A DNA stretch of 64,000 bases from Papaver somniferum (taxonomy: Eukaryota; Streptophyta; Magnoliopsida; Ranunculales; Papaveraceae): contig NC_039358.1 of the NCBI RefSeq assembly GCF_003573695.1, positions 159,640,920 through 159,704,919 of the forward strand. Reading direction: 5' to 3'. The notes beneath the pieces are model-generated. The model did no database searches and was not told where the DNA came from. It saw only the letters and a program-made list of their open reading frames with translations. Positions within the stretch are counted from its first letter, which is position 1; each line of letters opens with the position of its first letter. The position numbers were made by a program, and so were the translations under genes. Of the stretch, positions 11,195 to 21,840 are shown in pieces.

Positions 11195-13724
11195 ATGGAT
11201 GAATCAAGTCAAGCTCATGGAACAGATACCTCTACACCTACAACTGCTACACCTACCACTGCCACAGATGCAATTGTTGGATCCTCAATCCAACCAACAA
11301 ATGAAGCAGCACAGCCAGAGACAGCAACAGTAGATGCTTCTACATGTATGGGTGGTAAGATAACTTCTGACATTTGGAATCATTTTAAGAGGTTGAATGT
11401 TCAAGATGCTGGATGCAATTACTGGAAGAAGGTGATAAAGGCTCATACTGGAAAGAATGGTACAAGTGGAATGTGGAAGCACTTCAACAGATGCAAGCAG
11501 AATCCTAACAAGCCAAAGCCAAAAGGACAACAAAATCTGACATTAAATCCTGCAGAATTGGGTGAGAATGAAGGTCAGTTAGTCTCTACTATTTTCAGTC
11601 AAGAGAAATGTAAAAGGGCAGTTGTTGAATTTATTATAATTGATGAGATGTCATTTAGAGCAGTTGAGGGTGAAGGTTTTAGGAGAATGATGCATGTCTT
11701 AGAGCCTAAATTTGTTGTGCCAAGTAGAATGACTATTTATAGATGTTTATTAGACATGTATGTATTAGAGAAAGAAAAGTTGAAAAATTACTTCAAGTCA
11801 ACCAAGCAGAGGGTTAGTTTGACAACAGACACATGGACTTCACCAAACAATTTCAACTACATCTGTGTAACAGTTCACTTTATTGATCAGCAGTGGAAGT
11901 ATCAAAAGAGAATTATTATGTTTTGTGAGGTTAGTGGTCACAAAGGAATTGAAATTGGTGAGATTTTAGAGAAGTGTTTGTCAGATTGGGAGCTTAAAGA
12001 TGTGTTTACTGTCACTTTGGATAATGTGAGTGCCAACAAGGTAGCAGTGGATTATTTGAAGACTAGTATTGTTTCAAAGACAAGGGCAGAAGATAGATCT
12101 AAGTACTTGCATGTATGTATATGTATATGAATATGACTTATTATTTTTTTTACTTTCTAACTTAGGATTATGTTTATTAGTTTTGTTAAAATATCTAATA
12201 CTTGTTTGAATTCACCTTTTCAGGTAAGGTGTGCAGCTCATGTACTTGCACTTGTGGTAAAAGATGCTGTGAGGGTCTACAACAAATCAATTGCAAGAAT
12301 CAGGTCAGTTGTCAAGTATATAAAGGGTTCTCCATCTAGGTTGGCTAAGCTTAAGCGTTGTGCAAAATTAGTTGGAATAGAGTCTAAGGTAACATTGATA
12401 TTAGATGTTAAGACTAGGTGGAACAGCACATTCTTGATGCTACAGGCTGGGGAAGTGTTAGAAAAAGCATTTATTAGGTTAGAAAGGTATGACAAGGAAT
12501 ATCGGCAGTTGTTTTATTACCCAAAACAGAGTGAGAAAGATCTACCTGATGCTAATGATTTTGATATTGATGTTAGTGTTGGTGAAGAAGAAGAAGAATT
12601 TAGTGAAGAAGAACAAGAAGAAGTTGAGGTGACAGGGAAGAAGAATAAGGCACAAAAGAAGAAGAAGAAGGTGGTAGTGAGGAAACCTGCTCCATGTGAA
12701 GAGGACTGGATCTTTGCCAGAGGCCTTGTCAAATGTTTGAAAGTATTCTTTGATGCCACTGTTGCATTTTTAGCCTCAACTAAGGTAACAACAAACACTT
12801 TCTTATGGCAATTAGTTATCATATATGAGCAACTAGTTGAGTTTAGAGATAATGTAGATGAAGATCCTTTTATTTCTACTATGGCTGGAAAAATGTTTAA
12901 GAAGTATAACAAATATTGGGGTGATTATGCAAAGATGAACCCTACAACCTTTTTTGCCATGTTGTTGGATCCTAGAGAGAAAGAAAAAGGACTACAATTT
13001 GCTCTTGAGCTCTTGTATGGGAAGAATTCTTCTAAGGTTGAATCTGTTATGAAGCTTGTTAAGTTGGATTTTAAGATTCTATTTGAAGAATATAAGGATG
13101 CCTATTCAGTTCATGAGGAGGAGTCAAGCAGTTCTATCCAGGGACAAGCCAAAGAAGTGGTAAGTAAACCAGTGGCAGGGCCAAGTCGTATGAAAGAGTT
13201 GATGTCAAGGAGTAAGAGGTTCAAGAAAAGCCCAAATGATGATGAGGGAAAAACAGAGTTGGATAAATATTTCATTGACGAGTATGAAGAAGGTGTAGGA
13301 GAAGATGATGATGAGGAGTTTGACTTATTGGGTTGGTGGAAGACCAACAATACAAAGTATAAGATACTTGGACATATGGCTAAGGACATATTAGACATTC
13401 CTGTGTCTTCTGTTGCCTCTGAGTCTGCTTTTAGCACAGGAAAGCGAGTCTTAAGTCCTTGTAGAAGCTCTTTATCTACAAGGACAGTTGAGGCATTGCT
13501 TTGCACACAAAGCTGGCTAAGGAAGCCAATACAACTTGATCTTCTATCTGATTACATACCAGATGATGATGTTGAAGTTGAAGAAGGTAACATATTACAT
13601 TATTACTTGTGTTTGGCAGTAATAGATATAGTCTAATAGTTACTAACTGCTATTATTTGTTTTTGCAGCGTTACTTGGTCCTATCAACACTGATGACACC
13701 ACAAGTGCTGCTGACATGGATTAG
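11195..13724 (+). CDS. hAT transposase, copy 3 (full-length frame, BED finger altered)
   Basis: hAT-superfamily transposase, a nuclear DNA-binding nuclease that would cut at the TAAGGGTGCACA ends. Exons 11195-12112, 12224-13586 and 13669-13724 join in frame to 778 residues. Each intron has GT..AG ends, and the first junction recreates the family motif HVRCAAH. Domains: BED finger about 55-105, catalytic Asp at 212 (TTDTWTS) and 276 (TLDN), an acidic then Lys-rich linker (likely nuclear signal), and the C-terminal dimerisation block with the likely catalytic Glu at 706 (ASESAFS). The start ATG follows a splice acceptor and in-frame stops. Residue 77 is Trp (TGG) where copies 1 and 2 have the second zinc-binding Cys. 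It also lacks three residues before the finger and has Asp for Ala just before the conserved SVASES block. Activity is therefore doubtful despite the open frame. Confidence 0.88.
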
Positions 13725-13830
13725 AAGATCAAGATTCAAGACTACTGCAGCACTAGCTGCACTGCTAGTTGTTTTTTTTCCAGATTTTCTCATTTTCAAG
13801 ACTTAGTGTGGCTACTGCTACTGTTTTTTC

Positions 13831-14463
13831 TAAGGGTTCACAGGAACCGACCTGGACTGAGGAACCGTCCCGGAACCGGCTGAACCGAGTCGATATTTGT
13901 CCCGAACCGAGGAACGGGGTACAGGTACTGGTCCATAAAATAGGAACCGAAGCTGATGAGGTACAGGTACACGGTCCTGTATAAGTCCCGTACCGTCCGG
14001 ACCGAAAGAACCGACCATTCGTAGCCATTAGATTTAGGGGTAATGAACAAATACAACCTTTAGATTAGGGGGGGGGGGGGTATATATACTACCTTAACGA
14101 TAGGGTTTCTCATTTTCGTTTTTCTTTTCCTTCTTCGTCTTCGACTCTTCCGGTCTTCCCTCTGAGAGACTGATATAGTCATATAGAGAGAGAACTGAGT
14201 TCTTGAGTCTCTGATTCTATGAAGTCTGAAAGTGAACTTCATTAATCAGTGAACACGGAACACCGAACAAGAACAACACCTCTCGATCCAAAAGAGTGGC
14301 AGATAGTTTTTTTGCTGAAAAGGTACCGACTGGTACCGGTCCCGGACCGGAACCGAGGTACACGGTACCGGTACCAGTCCCAAAAGTTCAGTACCGACCT
14401 CTGGGGGGTACAGGTACTCGGCCTCGGCAAGAACCGAGCCGAACCGTACCGTGTGCACCCTTA
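13831..14463 (+). mobile_element. hAT unit 4: left end fused to right end, no transposase
   Basis: This 633-bp unit starts as a left end (TAAGGGTTCAC, one change from the other copies). It follows the repeated leader to about 14290 and then switches to unique right-end sequence. On its own it has the form of an internally deleted non-autonomous hAT element with both termini. The bases before it (GTTTTTTC) do not match CATATACC, so it is not a separate insertion. Confidence 0.85.
14318..14463. promoter_or_regulatory. Right terminus and subterminal motif cluster
   Basis: The only right end of the composite. It carries repeated GGTACCG, GGACCGG and GAACCG words and closes with the complement of TAAGGGTGCACA. 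The motif variants differ from the left end (mostly GTACCG rather than GAACCG), the usual asymmetry of hAT ends. Confidence 0.7.
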
Positions 14464-14471
14464 CATATACC
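14464..14471. repeat. hAT target-site duplication, right copy
   Basis: CATATACC, identical to 762-769, directly after the right terminus. Confidence 0.93.
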
Positions 14472-14702
14472 ACCATAATTAGTGGTCGCAAATATTTTTG
14501 TATGAAAGATATACTTCATATTTTTGAGTATCTTTACACACTGTTTAGGAAGTTAATTATGTTTAGGAACTTAATTAATTTAGGCTTTTTTTTCTTTTAA
14601 ATGGAATGAAATGAAAATATCTATAGTCTTTTATATTTGGATAGTTTGAATATTTAAATTATTTTTAGATCACCATAATTAGCCGTTGCAAATGTTTTTG
14701 TA
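14471..14702 (+). repeat. Imperfect direct repeat 200 bp apart
   Basis: CACCATAATTAG followed by a GCAAAT-TTTTTGTAT block occurs at 14471-14502 and again, slightly changed, at 14671-14702. The rest of 14472-15593 is AT-rich and shows no gene. Confidence 0.55.
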
Positions 14703-15593
14703 TAAAAAAAATATTACATATCAAAACATAACAAAATTAGAAAATTGGCTTTATCTATTTTATTTTTAATTATGGTATTATCAAAATTAAGAAAAATAAT
14801 ATGAAAATGAGGTTTATTATTTTTTTATTGCTAGAATTTTTGTATGATCGTTTTTGTGTTGGCTTTTTAGATTTTAATCTTGCTTTAATCTTTTGTTTTA
14901 GATTCTAGTGATTCCGTAATTTTTTCTTCTTTGATAGGATCACCAAAAAATATATTCGCAAGAAAGACACGACGTCGATTTAAAAGGTTAGTACCCACGA
15001 TCAATTTTATTTTTTAATAATTCTTATCGGAAGTGTAACTTTATTCTTTAATTTTAATTGATAGTATAGAGTTGTAATTAGGAAAAGAATGATTCTGAAA
15101 GCTGTAACTGGACATTGGACATTGAACATTTTTCTTACATTTTTTTAATTCATTAATTATGTGATTGACTCTGATGCATGATTGATTTAATTTTTTCATT
15201 TTTATGATGAAATCGTAAATGCGTGATTGATTTTTGATTTAATGTATTTTTGGCAACATTATACTCTTCGAGATAATTGCTTTAGAATTATATATATGCA
15301 TTTTTTGTATTCAGTTTTATAAGATTTTATTAGATTTAGTTATTTTGGTAAATATTTTTGTTGGATTAATTGGCTGAAAAATATATCGTGGGGCGTAGAA
15401 ATATTTTCCTGAAATATTATTAGCGAAAATATTAAAAATTACCAAAAACAATAATAAAAGTGGGGCCAGAATTTACTAGAAGCGAGAACCAACCAGGAGC
15501 TCCGGTGAATGAGAGTGTTTGAAAAAACTCTGTTATTATATAGAGGATTTTAAAACACTTTTCAAAATTAAACCAATTTCAGAAAAGCTGACA

Positions 15594-15602
15594 ATAAAAG
15601 AG
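15594..15602. repeat. Candidate 9-bp target duplication, left copy
   Basis: ATAAAAGAG precedes the inverted end at 15603; ACAAAAGAG follows the matching end at 21832-21840 (8 of 9 identical). Nine bases is the Mutator length. Confidence 0.6.
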
Positions 15603-15669
15603 GAGTCTAATTTTGTGCACACTCTTTTAAAGAGTGTGCACATAACAAAACAATCCTATTGGTTGTTTA
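15603..15669 (+). repeat. Terminal inverted repeat, left
   Basis: Pairs with 21765-21831 in inverted orientation, about 58 of 67 bases alike. Confidence 0.7.
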
Positions 15670-16909
15670 ACTAGGATATGACCCGTGTCGTAACGGTACG
15701 GGTTTGGTTCGGAATGTTTACTTCACTTGTTCGATTAGTTATATCATTGTAGATCATACACCTTAGGAGTTCAATGTGGAATAAGACGTCGTTATTGTGA
15801 CGATTTCGCAAGACTATGAATTTGTATCATGTATATTACTTTATATCATTAGTTTTTAGTGTGATGGACCTGATGGTCGATTTATCAACAATGAAACATT
15901 TTTCCACCATTGTTTTTATGTTTATGAAGTTGTAGAATGTGATGGTCCTACTGCTATACCGCCAAATTATCACTTACCGTTTTTCTACCCATTGTAATCG
16001 TTCGATGATGTCTGTGAATGCAGTTCAATTACTTCGATTTACTGTAATTTTTTTAGTATTCCTACTTATAATTAAAGTGAATCTCCAACATTATTATTAT
16101 TAATTCGGTTAGAGTGCCAATTCGTATACGTTAACCAAGAAAACTCAACTACAATTGTGTCTCATAGTAAAGAAATCTCGTGGTTGCTCATCTTTTCCCG
16201 TCATTCGATTTTAGGTCCCTTTGTCATTGCTTGAATAGTTCTATTAGTTTTTCCATTTGGGTTTATCAGTGTAACCTTCGAAGACAATTAGTGCAGTATG
16301 TTAGATTCTATTGGTATTGAACGACTGTTAAACCTAAAACGTGTTCCAATTATGGTAGCCTTTTTAAATTCCTATCTCGTCGGCGGTCAACCTAGCTAGG
16401 AGGGAGGTAATGTATTTCCAGGATATTTTGTGGTCTTCTTTTATGTTCTTGGTGTATGGAAATTTTCAATAAACTTTCATTAATCATAAATTTTGCAAAC
16501 GATACGTGAAAATCTGATGGATAGCATCAGTTTTCAACCAAAGATTGTGAAGTAACACCTGAGAGGGTGCTCTGTGATCATTCTATTTTAAAATCCTACA
16601 TGAAGGATGTGGCAATCAAATCCTCATACATATATCAGTAGGCATAAGCTGATCAATCAATGGTTCTTTATGTTCTAATGCAGTTTGTTTCATCCAATAT
16701 AATTCAAAACCAATCACATCCTCTTGGAGTCTTAGGAGCTAGGGTGGGAAAGTATGGATCTTAAAAACGCTTCCCTTCAGATTTCGTGTTAGTAAAACTT
16801 TTGCTTATTGTCAGATTCCTAGACAATAATGCTCTATAAATCTAATGCGAAGACTTCTAACGATCCACGCCATAAACAGTATACCAAAAACCAAAATGGT
16901 TGTTTCTCG
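15670..16909. other. Interior of candidate MULE, no gene seen
   Basis: Mixed-composition DNA with no long frame on either strand and no recognised motif. Confidence 0.5.
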
Positions 16910-17430
16910 GAAATGTATTTTTGTCTGACATTTCCCCAAAAAAGAAAGCAAAAACATAAAATCTTTAAGATATGCCTGCACCGTATGAAGAGATGTAATT
17001 TCAAGGTTCATATAATATAAAGAAAAAGAATATTAATCAGGAATCCCCAATCCATTTGATACCAACATGTACATGACATAGTCCAAATAAGAGGCTGAAA
17101 CTCTCCAGCAGAATTAGCAATACGGTTAAAAATTCTAAGGTCAATAATAATGGAACCGGGACATTCTTCAGAAATGTATTTTTGTCTGACATTTCCTCAA
17201 AAAAGAAAGCAAAAACATAAAATCTTTAAGATATGCCTGCACCGTATGAAGAGATGTAATTTCAAGGTTCATATAATATATAGAAAAAGAATATTAATCA
17301 GGAATCCCCAATCTATTTGATACCTACATGTACATGACATAGTCCAAATAAGAGGCTGAAACTCTCCAGCATAAGTAGCAATACAGTTAAAAATTCTAAG
17401 GACAATAACAATGGAATCGGGGCATTCTTC
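16910..17430. repeat. Tandem duplication of 261 bp
   Basis: AAATGTATTTTTGTCTGACA begins at 16911 and again at 17172. The two copies stay aligned through GGCATTCTTC/GGACATTCTTC at about 17169 and 17430, with scattered substitutions. On the minus strand the copies carry short open stretches (for example CPDSIVIVLRIFN) that could be an exon fragment; I do not recognise the protein. Confidence 0.8.
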
Positions 17431-18004
17431 GTTAATTATTTTCACTCCATGCAAATCTTCTTGATTTTGGCTGAATAAGTCAAATTTAAATTGGACAACG
17501 TAAAAAAAAAGATTGAATGATATGGGTATTAGGAAACCTAATATAAGAGTAAAAATGAATAAAGAACAATCATATTTGAATATCTTTTAACTACAAACGA
17601 AGAAACAAAATCCAGATCACAAAATACAATATTAATTAATAGAAACAAAAAAAAATCAAATTGCATATATGACCCAAAAATTTAGGCATGAGGCACCACC
17701 ATTCTTTATATGCTAAAATGTAGATTTTGATTATGAAAGGGACTAAGTTAAAAGGGGATTTAATAAAAGAAATGGATTCACATTAAATGGGAAAATTAAC
17801 TCCCAAATAAATGACATTAAGAGGGTGGAGAGAAAATTCACCGCGAGTTACAACACCAAAGGTGTCACTATCCATGCACAAAAACTCCAACAAAACAAAT
17901 TGTTCACAAAAACCACATTTAACATAAATTGTCTATATTACCATTCTAGTTTAAATCACCCCAATAAAAACGAAAATCAACCCCACTTTTAATTTTTGTT
18001 ATAT

Positions 18005-18486
18005 TATCACCACCAACAACAACGCACCACCAGCAACTAGCAATATCGTCGACCACTACTGAGCCACCGCCGACCACCACCACCGGTCGCCGTCGACAAC
18101 CACCACCGCCGCCGCCGACCACCACTGAGCCACCTCCCACCACCACCGCGCCAACACCGCCGCCACCACCACCGTGCCACCACCGTCGCCGCCAACCGCC
18201 ACCGCCGCCCCACCACCACTGCCGCCGCCGCCAACCACCACCACGCCACCACCGTTACCAACGTCGCTGCTGCCCCACAACCGCCGCCTCCGCCGCCAAC
18301 CACCACCGCGTCACCACCACCGCCGCCAACCACCACAACACCACCACCAACCGCCGCCTCCGCCGCCAACCACCACCGCGCCACCATCGCCGATGCCAAC
18401 CACCACCACAGAACACCGCCGACGACGACCACCACCGTCGCCGAGCAACATCACCATTATCGCAGACCACCACCACCAACCAGTCG
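18005..18486. repeat. GC-rich CCACCG trinucleotide tract
   Basis: About 480 bases of degenerate CCA/CCG/CCR triplets. All frames are open because of the repeat, giving Pro/Thr/His-rich frames on plus and Gly/Val/Trp-rich frames on minus. These are not credible genes. The base composition contrasts sharply with the AT-rich flanks. Confidence 0.85.
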
Positions 18487-18540
18487 CCACTGCCATAAAA
18501 AATGAATTTCATTGATCAATATTCAAACAAACAGGAAAAA

Positions 18541-19215
18541 AATGATGAAACCAAACAGAAAAAAATGATGAAACCAAAATTGGTTTCACCAAAACTAGAT
18601 GAAACTGAAATTGGTTTCATGATTTTTTCACATATTGTCATTTCACCAACACAAACTTCAATGATGAAACCAAACACGCCGACTTCCAAGTCAGGCCGAA
18701 TAAACTAGGAAAAAATCAGGTGAAACCAAAATTTGGTTTCATCATAAAAGAAACACAATAAAATGAAACCTACCACCACCGTCAACTTTTTTGGAGCAAT
18801 CAAAATCAGAAGTTTCAGATTCTCCTGCAACAATGGTACCGGTGAGAACCTTCCTTCTCTTCTTCGTGACATCATCACTATCAAAATTCTCATTTTCCAA
18901 TGAGCCTTGGAAATATTGAACCTGTTTACGGATCCTCTGAGATGAGGATGAAACCAAAGATCGTCTCAACATAAATTACCGTATCACCAACAAGATTGGT
19001 TTCGTCAACATAAAATCTGGAAAAAAAATCACATATTAGATTAAACAAAAATTGGTTTCAACAAAAAAAAAATTATTATATCACTAACAAATTGGTTTCA
19101 TCGACAAAAATTAGCAAAAATTAGATGAAACCAATTTCGGTTTCATCATAAATACGATGAAACCAGTTTCGGTTTCATCATAAATAATATAAACCCATAA
19201 TTGGTTTCGTGCAAA
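18541..19215. repeat. Array of GATGAAACC / GGTTTCATC inverted motifs
   Basis: About fifteen copies of the GAAACC/GGTTTC half-site, many extended to GATGAAACC or GGTTTCATC. Several are arranged as short palindromes such as GAAACCAAAATTGGTTTC. Spacing is irregular. See findings. Confidence 0.8.
18770..18972 (-). pseudogene. Coding-like fragment inside the candidate MULE, unknown
   Basis: The minus-strand frame from 18972 reads MLRRSLVSSSSQRIRK and later carries a basic cluster KKRRKV and an acidic, Ser-rich stretch (GESETSDFDCSKK). Its composition is more protein-like than the neighbouring repeat frames. It runs into the repeat motif array at its 3' side without a clear splice site. I do not recognise the family; it could be a captured exon or chance. 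Confidence 0.3.
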
Positions 19216-21764
19216 TTTCTATTCAACTACAAGAAAAATTACAGGAGGTATTATGCATGTCTATTAATAAATCCACACAACACCTTTGGCATGATTATAA
19301 CAGACTGCCATTACAAACAGCGACCATGGTAAATAATAATCATAGTAGTTTGTTCTGAAGGTCGATAATCTAACATTTTCGACAAGCACAGTGACAAGAG
19401 AAATGTTAGATTAAGATCGATTATGTGGTGCAGCTAGCAATATTTTTATGAATATTTAAAGAGTGGTTAAGTACATAAAAAGTATAGTTGAGTTATCGGT
19501 CAGATAATTCAACATACATATTCTGCAACTTATCATCATTTTCAAATAACCACAAAAAGAAGATATAAAAATGGAGAAGATTCTACTGTTGTTGTATATG
19601 TAAAGTGTCCCGTACCATATTACTTTCTACTTTCGGATGAAAAACGACAAATACAATGAGGGGTTAGATAAATATCACCTGCCCTGCACTCCCTTTTGCA
19701 TTTTATTTTCCTCTTAAATTTCTCCATCTTTTGTCACCATATTTTCTCTATTCATTTCCAAACGAGATCAATAAGTTCCTGATCCATTATGCATATGTAT
19801 TCCATTGTCGAGATACACAGAATTCATAAACTCAAAATCGCAAAAACTAGGTGATCAAATAACTATGTTTATTGAGCTATGAGGAGGAGTTCCAACTGAA
19901 AGTTAATCTTTAGAATCAACATTTTGCAAGCTCATTGAATATCAAACACAAAATCTATGATGACCTTGATCTAAGCCTCAAAACGGTTGTCTATGTAGTT
20001 TTCGAGAAAGTAATTTACATCATCGGCATGACAAAATATTCGGATTTCACAATCATGAATCCTAAATGTTTACTAAATACCCAATTCATCAATTTATTGA
20101 AACAACATGAGCTATAATGAAACTCCAATCACTTTTAAAATGAGTAAAGAAAGCAAGAATAACTTTTACCTCTATTTTTCTTGGGACATTTCTCAAACAC
20201 TTGATATTTGGTTTTGATGGTGTTGAAATGGATTAAGTATATGCACCCAAAATTTCATATTTTAATCCTTGTCGCTAACTTGTAACCTAAACACATCAAA
20301 ATTCCCAAGAATCAAAACCAATAGAATTCTCAGATCCAATAAAATTTACAACAAACAAAATCCAGTATCCAATTCAATTGAAAAATCAATGAAAATAAAA
20401 AGATTATAATTATTTACCCACTTCGAATTACCATTCTAAAATTCATCATTTCCCCCAACACAAGCAGATCAAATTAAATCTCCATCACTGGTTCATTTCC
20501 CCCATGAGATCCATTCACCACCACCACCACCAGCACTACTGTATTCCTTGGTGGTGGAGGATTCGAAGCCGAATTTAATCCACCAAGACCGGTAATGAAC
20601 AATATTTTAACATCATCTCCAAAATTACAATCTCAACTAAAATGAAATTGAGGAGGCGGTGGTGGTGGTGGCGGCGACGACGAAGAAGAGAAAGAAACTT
20701 TGATGGTTGAAGATCTGGAGATGGTCGTGGTTTTGGTGATGGTGGTTCGTAAGCAGGAGGAGGAGGAGGTGATGTTGGTACTGGTGTGTGAGAACGATAT
20801 AGATATAGAGAGGGACGGTAACTCGAGAAGAAGAATGGGAGGGTGGTCTAGATATTTATTAAAAATAAAATGGAGCTAAGTTATGTATATTAAAATATTT
20901 GGGGTTTTCATATCAATTTTGAGAAATATGGAGTTCTTTTGATTCTTAACTTATGGTTAGAGTTTCTGTATACTATATTTGGTCACCTTGGTGTTTTATC
21001 ACTTATTATGAATTCAAAAACTTATTAAATATGTGGCACAATCTAGATAACTCTTTGTATTGAAAATCTTAAATCTGGGGCTCAATCTCAATCCTTCTTT
21101 ATATGATAAAAATGTAGATTGAAAAACTTAAATCTTGACCGTCCTTTATGTGTCCCAGATGTAGATAACCGTCTATATGGAAAAACACCATTGTCCCTTA
21201 TAATATAGATACAAAACTGTTATATATTTGCTTTTTTTCACTGTTATTAATTTGATTTTAACGTAATAAGATATTAACCTTAAATAAATCATACGTGATC
21301 AATTAAATTATATGGGTTGGTAAAGAAAGGGACGAGTCTGTGAGTGAGCTTTGAAGATTTATTTCCGATGCTCAAGTGGGTGGATATTCTAATTGGATTT
21401 AGATTCAGATTTGGATTTTAGGGAAGCTAGCTTATCATGAACATGACATATTCTTTAATCAATTCAGTGATACACATAAAATCAAAAAAGGAACATCATG
21501 AAAAAGATGAAGCTCATTAATTTGCTTATCTCCATGCGAAAGAAAACAACCTCAATATGATCAGAGAATATCAAAAGAACAATAATGGACATGCTTGTTA
21601 ATACGAGTAATTCAAGTGCGACTAATTATCAATATTCTTATTTTAAGATGATGTATTTTAGGTAGTGAGAGTAATTATTGTATATCCTCCCTACCTTTTA
21701 CGATTAAAATCAAATTTTAAAAAAATACATTATTATTTTCTGTTAAATAGATATCAGTTTTTCC
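19216..21764. other. MULE interior, AT-rich with a GGN/CCA patch
   Basis: Mostly AT-rich without genes. At 20510-20780 there is a CACCACCACC stretch followed by a GGCGGTGGTGG and GAGGAGGAGG stretch. The latter is complementary in style to the tract at 18005-18486 and could pair with it. Read on the minus strand, the patch resembles a 5' leader (CTCCTCCTCCTCC, then CCACCACC), but no stable frame follows. Confidence 0.4.
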
Positions 21765-21831
21765 TAAACAACCAATAGGGTTGAATTGTTACGCACACAC
21801 TCTTTAAAGGAATGTGCACAAAATTGGACTC
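21765..21831 (-). repeat. Terminal inverted repeat, right
   Basis: Inverted partner of 15603-15669. It is followed by ACAAAAGAG (21832-21840). Confidence 0.7.
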
Positions 21832-21840
21832 ACAAAAGAG

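Larger units (their letters stand above)
9390..13830 (+). repeat. hAT tandem unit 3
   Basis: Left end, leader, BED mini-exon and the only uninterrupted transposase gene. The G tract in its left end is the longest of the four (23 G). Confidence 0.9.
770..14463 (+). mobile_element. Composite hAT transposon with three tandem transposase units
   Basis: The element is bounded by a 12-bp perfect terminal inverted repeat (TAAGGGTGCACA at 770-781; its complement at 14452-14463). The end fits the YARNG pattern of hAT termini. It is flanked by the 8-bp duplication CATATACC. Inside are four copies of the left end in direct orientation (starting at 770, 4983, 9390 and 13831) and only one right end (about 14291-14463). 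Units are 4213, 4407, 4441 and 633 bp. The first three each carry a hAT transposase gene; the fourth is a left end joined directly to the right end. Internal junctions carry no target duplication, so this is one insertion and not four. Confidence 0.92.
15603..21831. mobile_element. Candidate non-autonomous Mutator-like element
   Basis: The ends 15603-15669 and 21765-21831 are inverted copies of each other over 67 bp with nine mismatches by eye, starting GAGTCYAATTTTG and ending GGTTGTTTA. Each end also contains a smaller palindrome (CACACTCTTTTAAAGAGTG on the left). A near-perfect 9-bp duplication flanks the pair. No MURA-type transposase frame lies inside, so the element would be non-autonomous. 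It holds a 261-bp tandem duplication, a GC-rich tract and a possible captured coding fragment, as in Pack-MULEs. The alternative is two independent short elements that happen to face each other. Confidence 0.55.

Noticed and set aside
18037..18515. Proline-rich plus-strand and Gly/Val-rich minus-strand frames
   Set aside because: Produced by the CCACCG triplet tract, which leaves all frames open. No start context or domain.
17847..21005. An inner element bounded by AACACCAAAGGTG and its inverse
   Set aside because: The match is short and itself palindromic, and no target duplication could be found.
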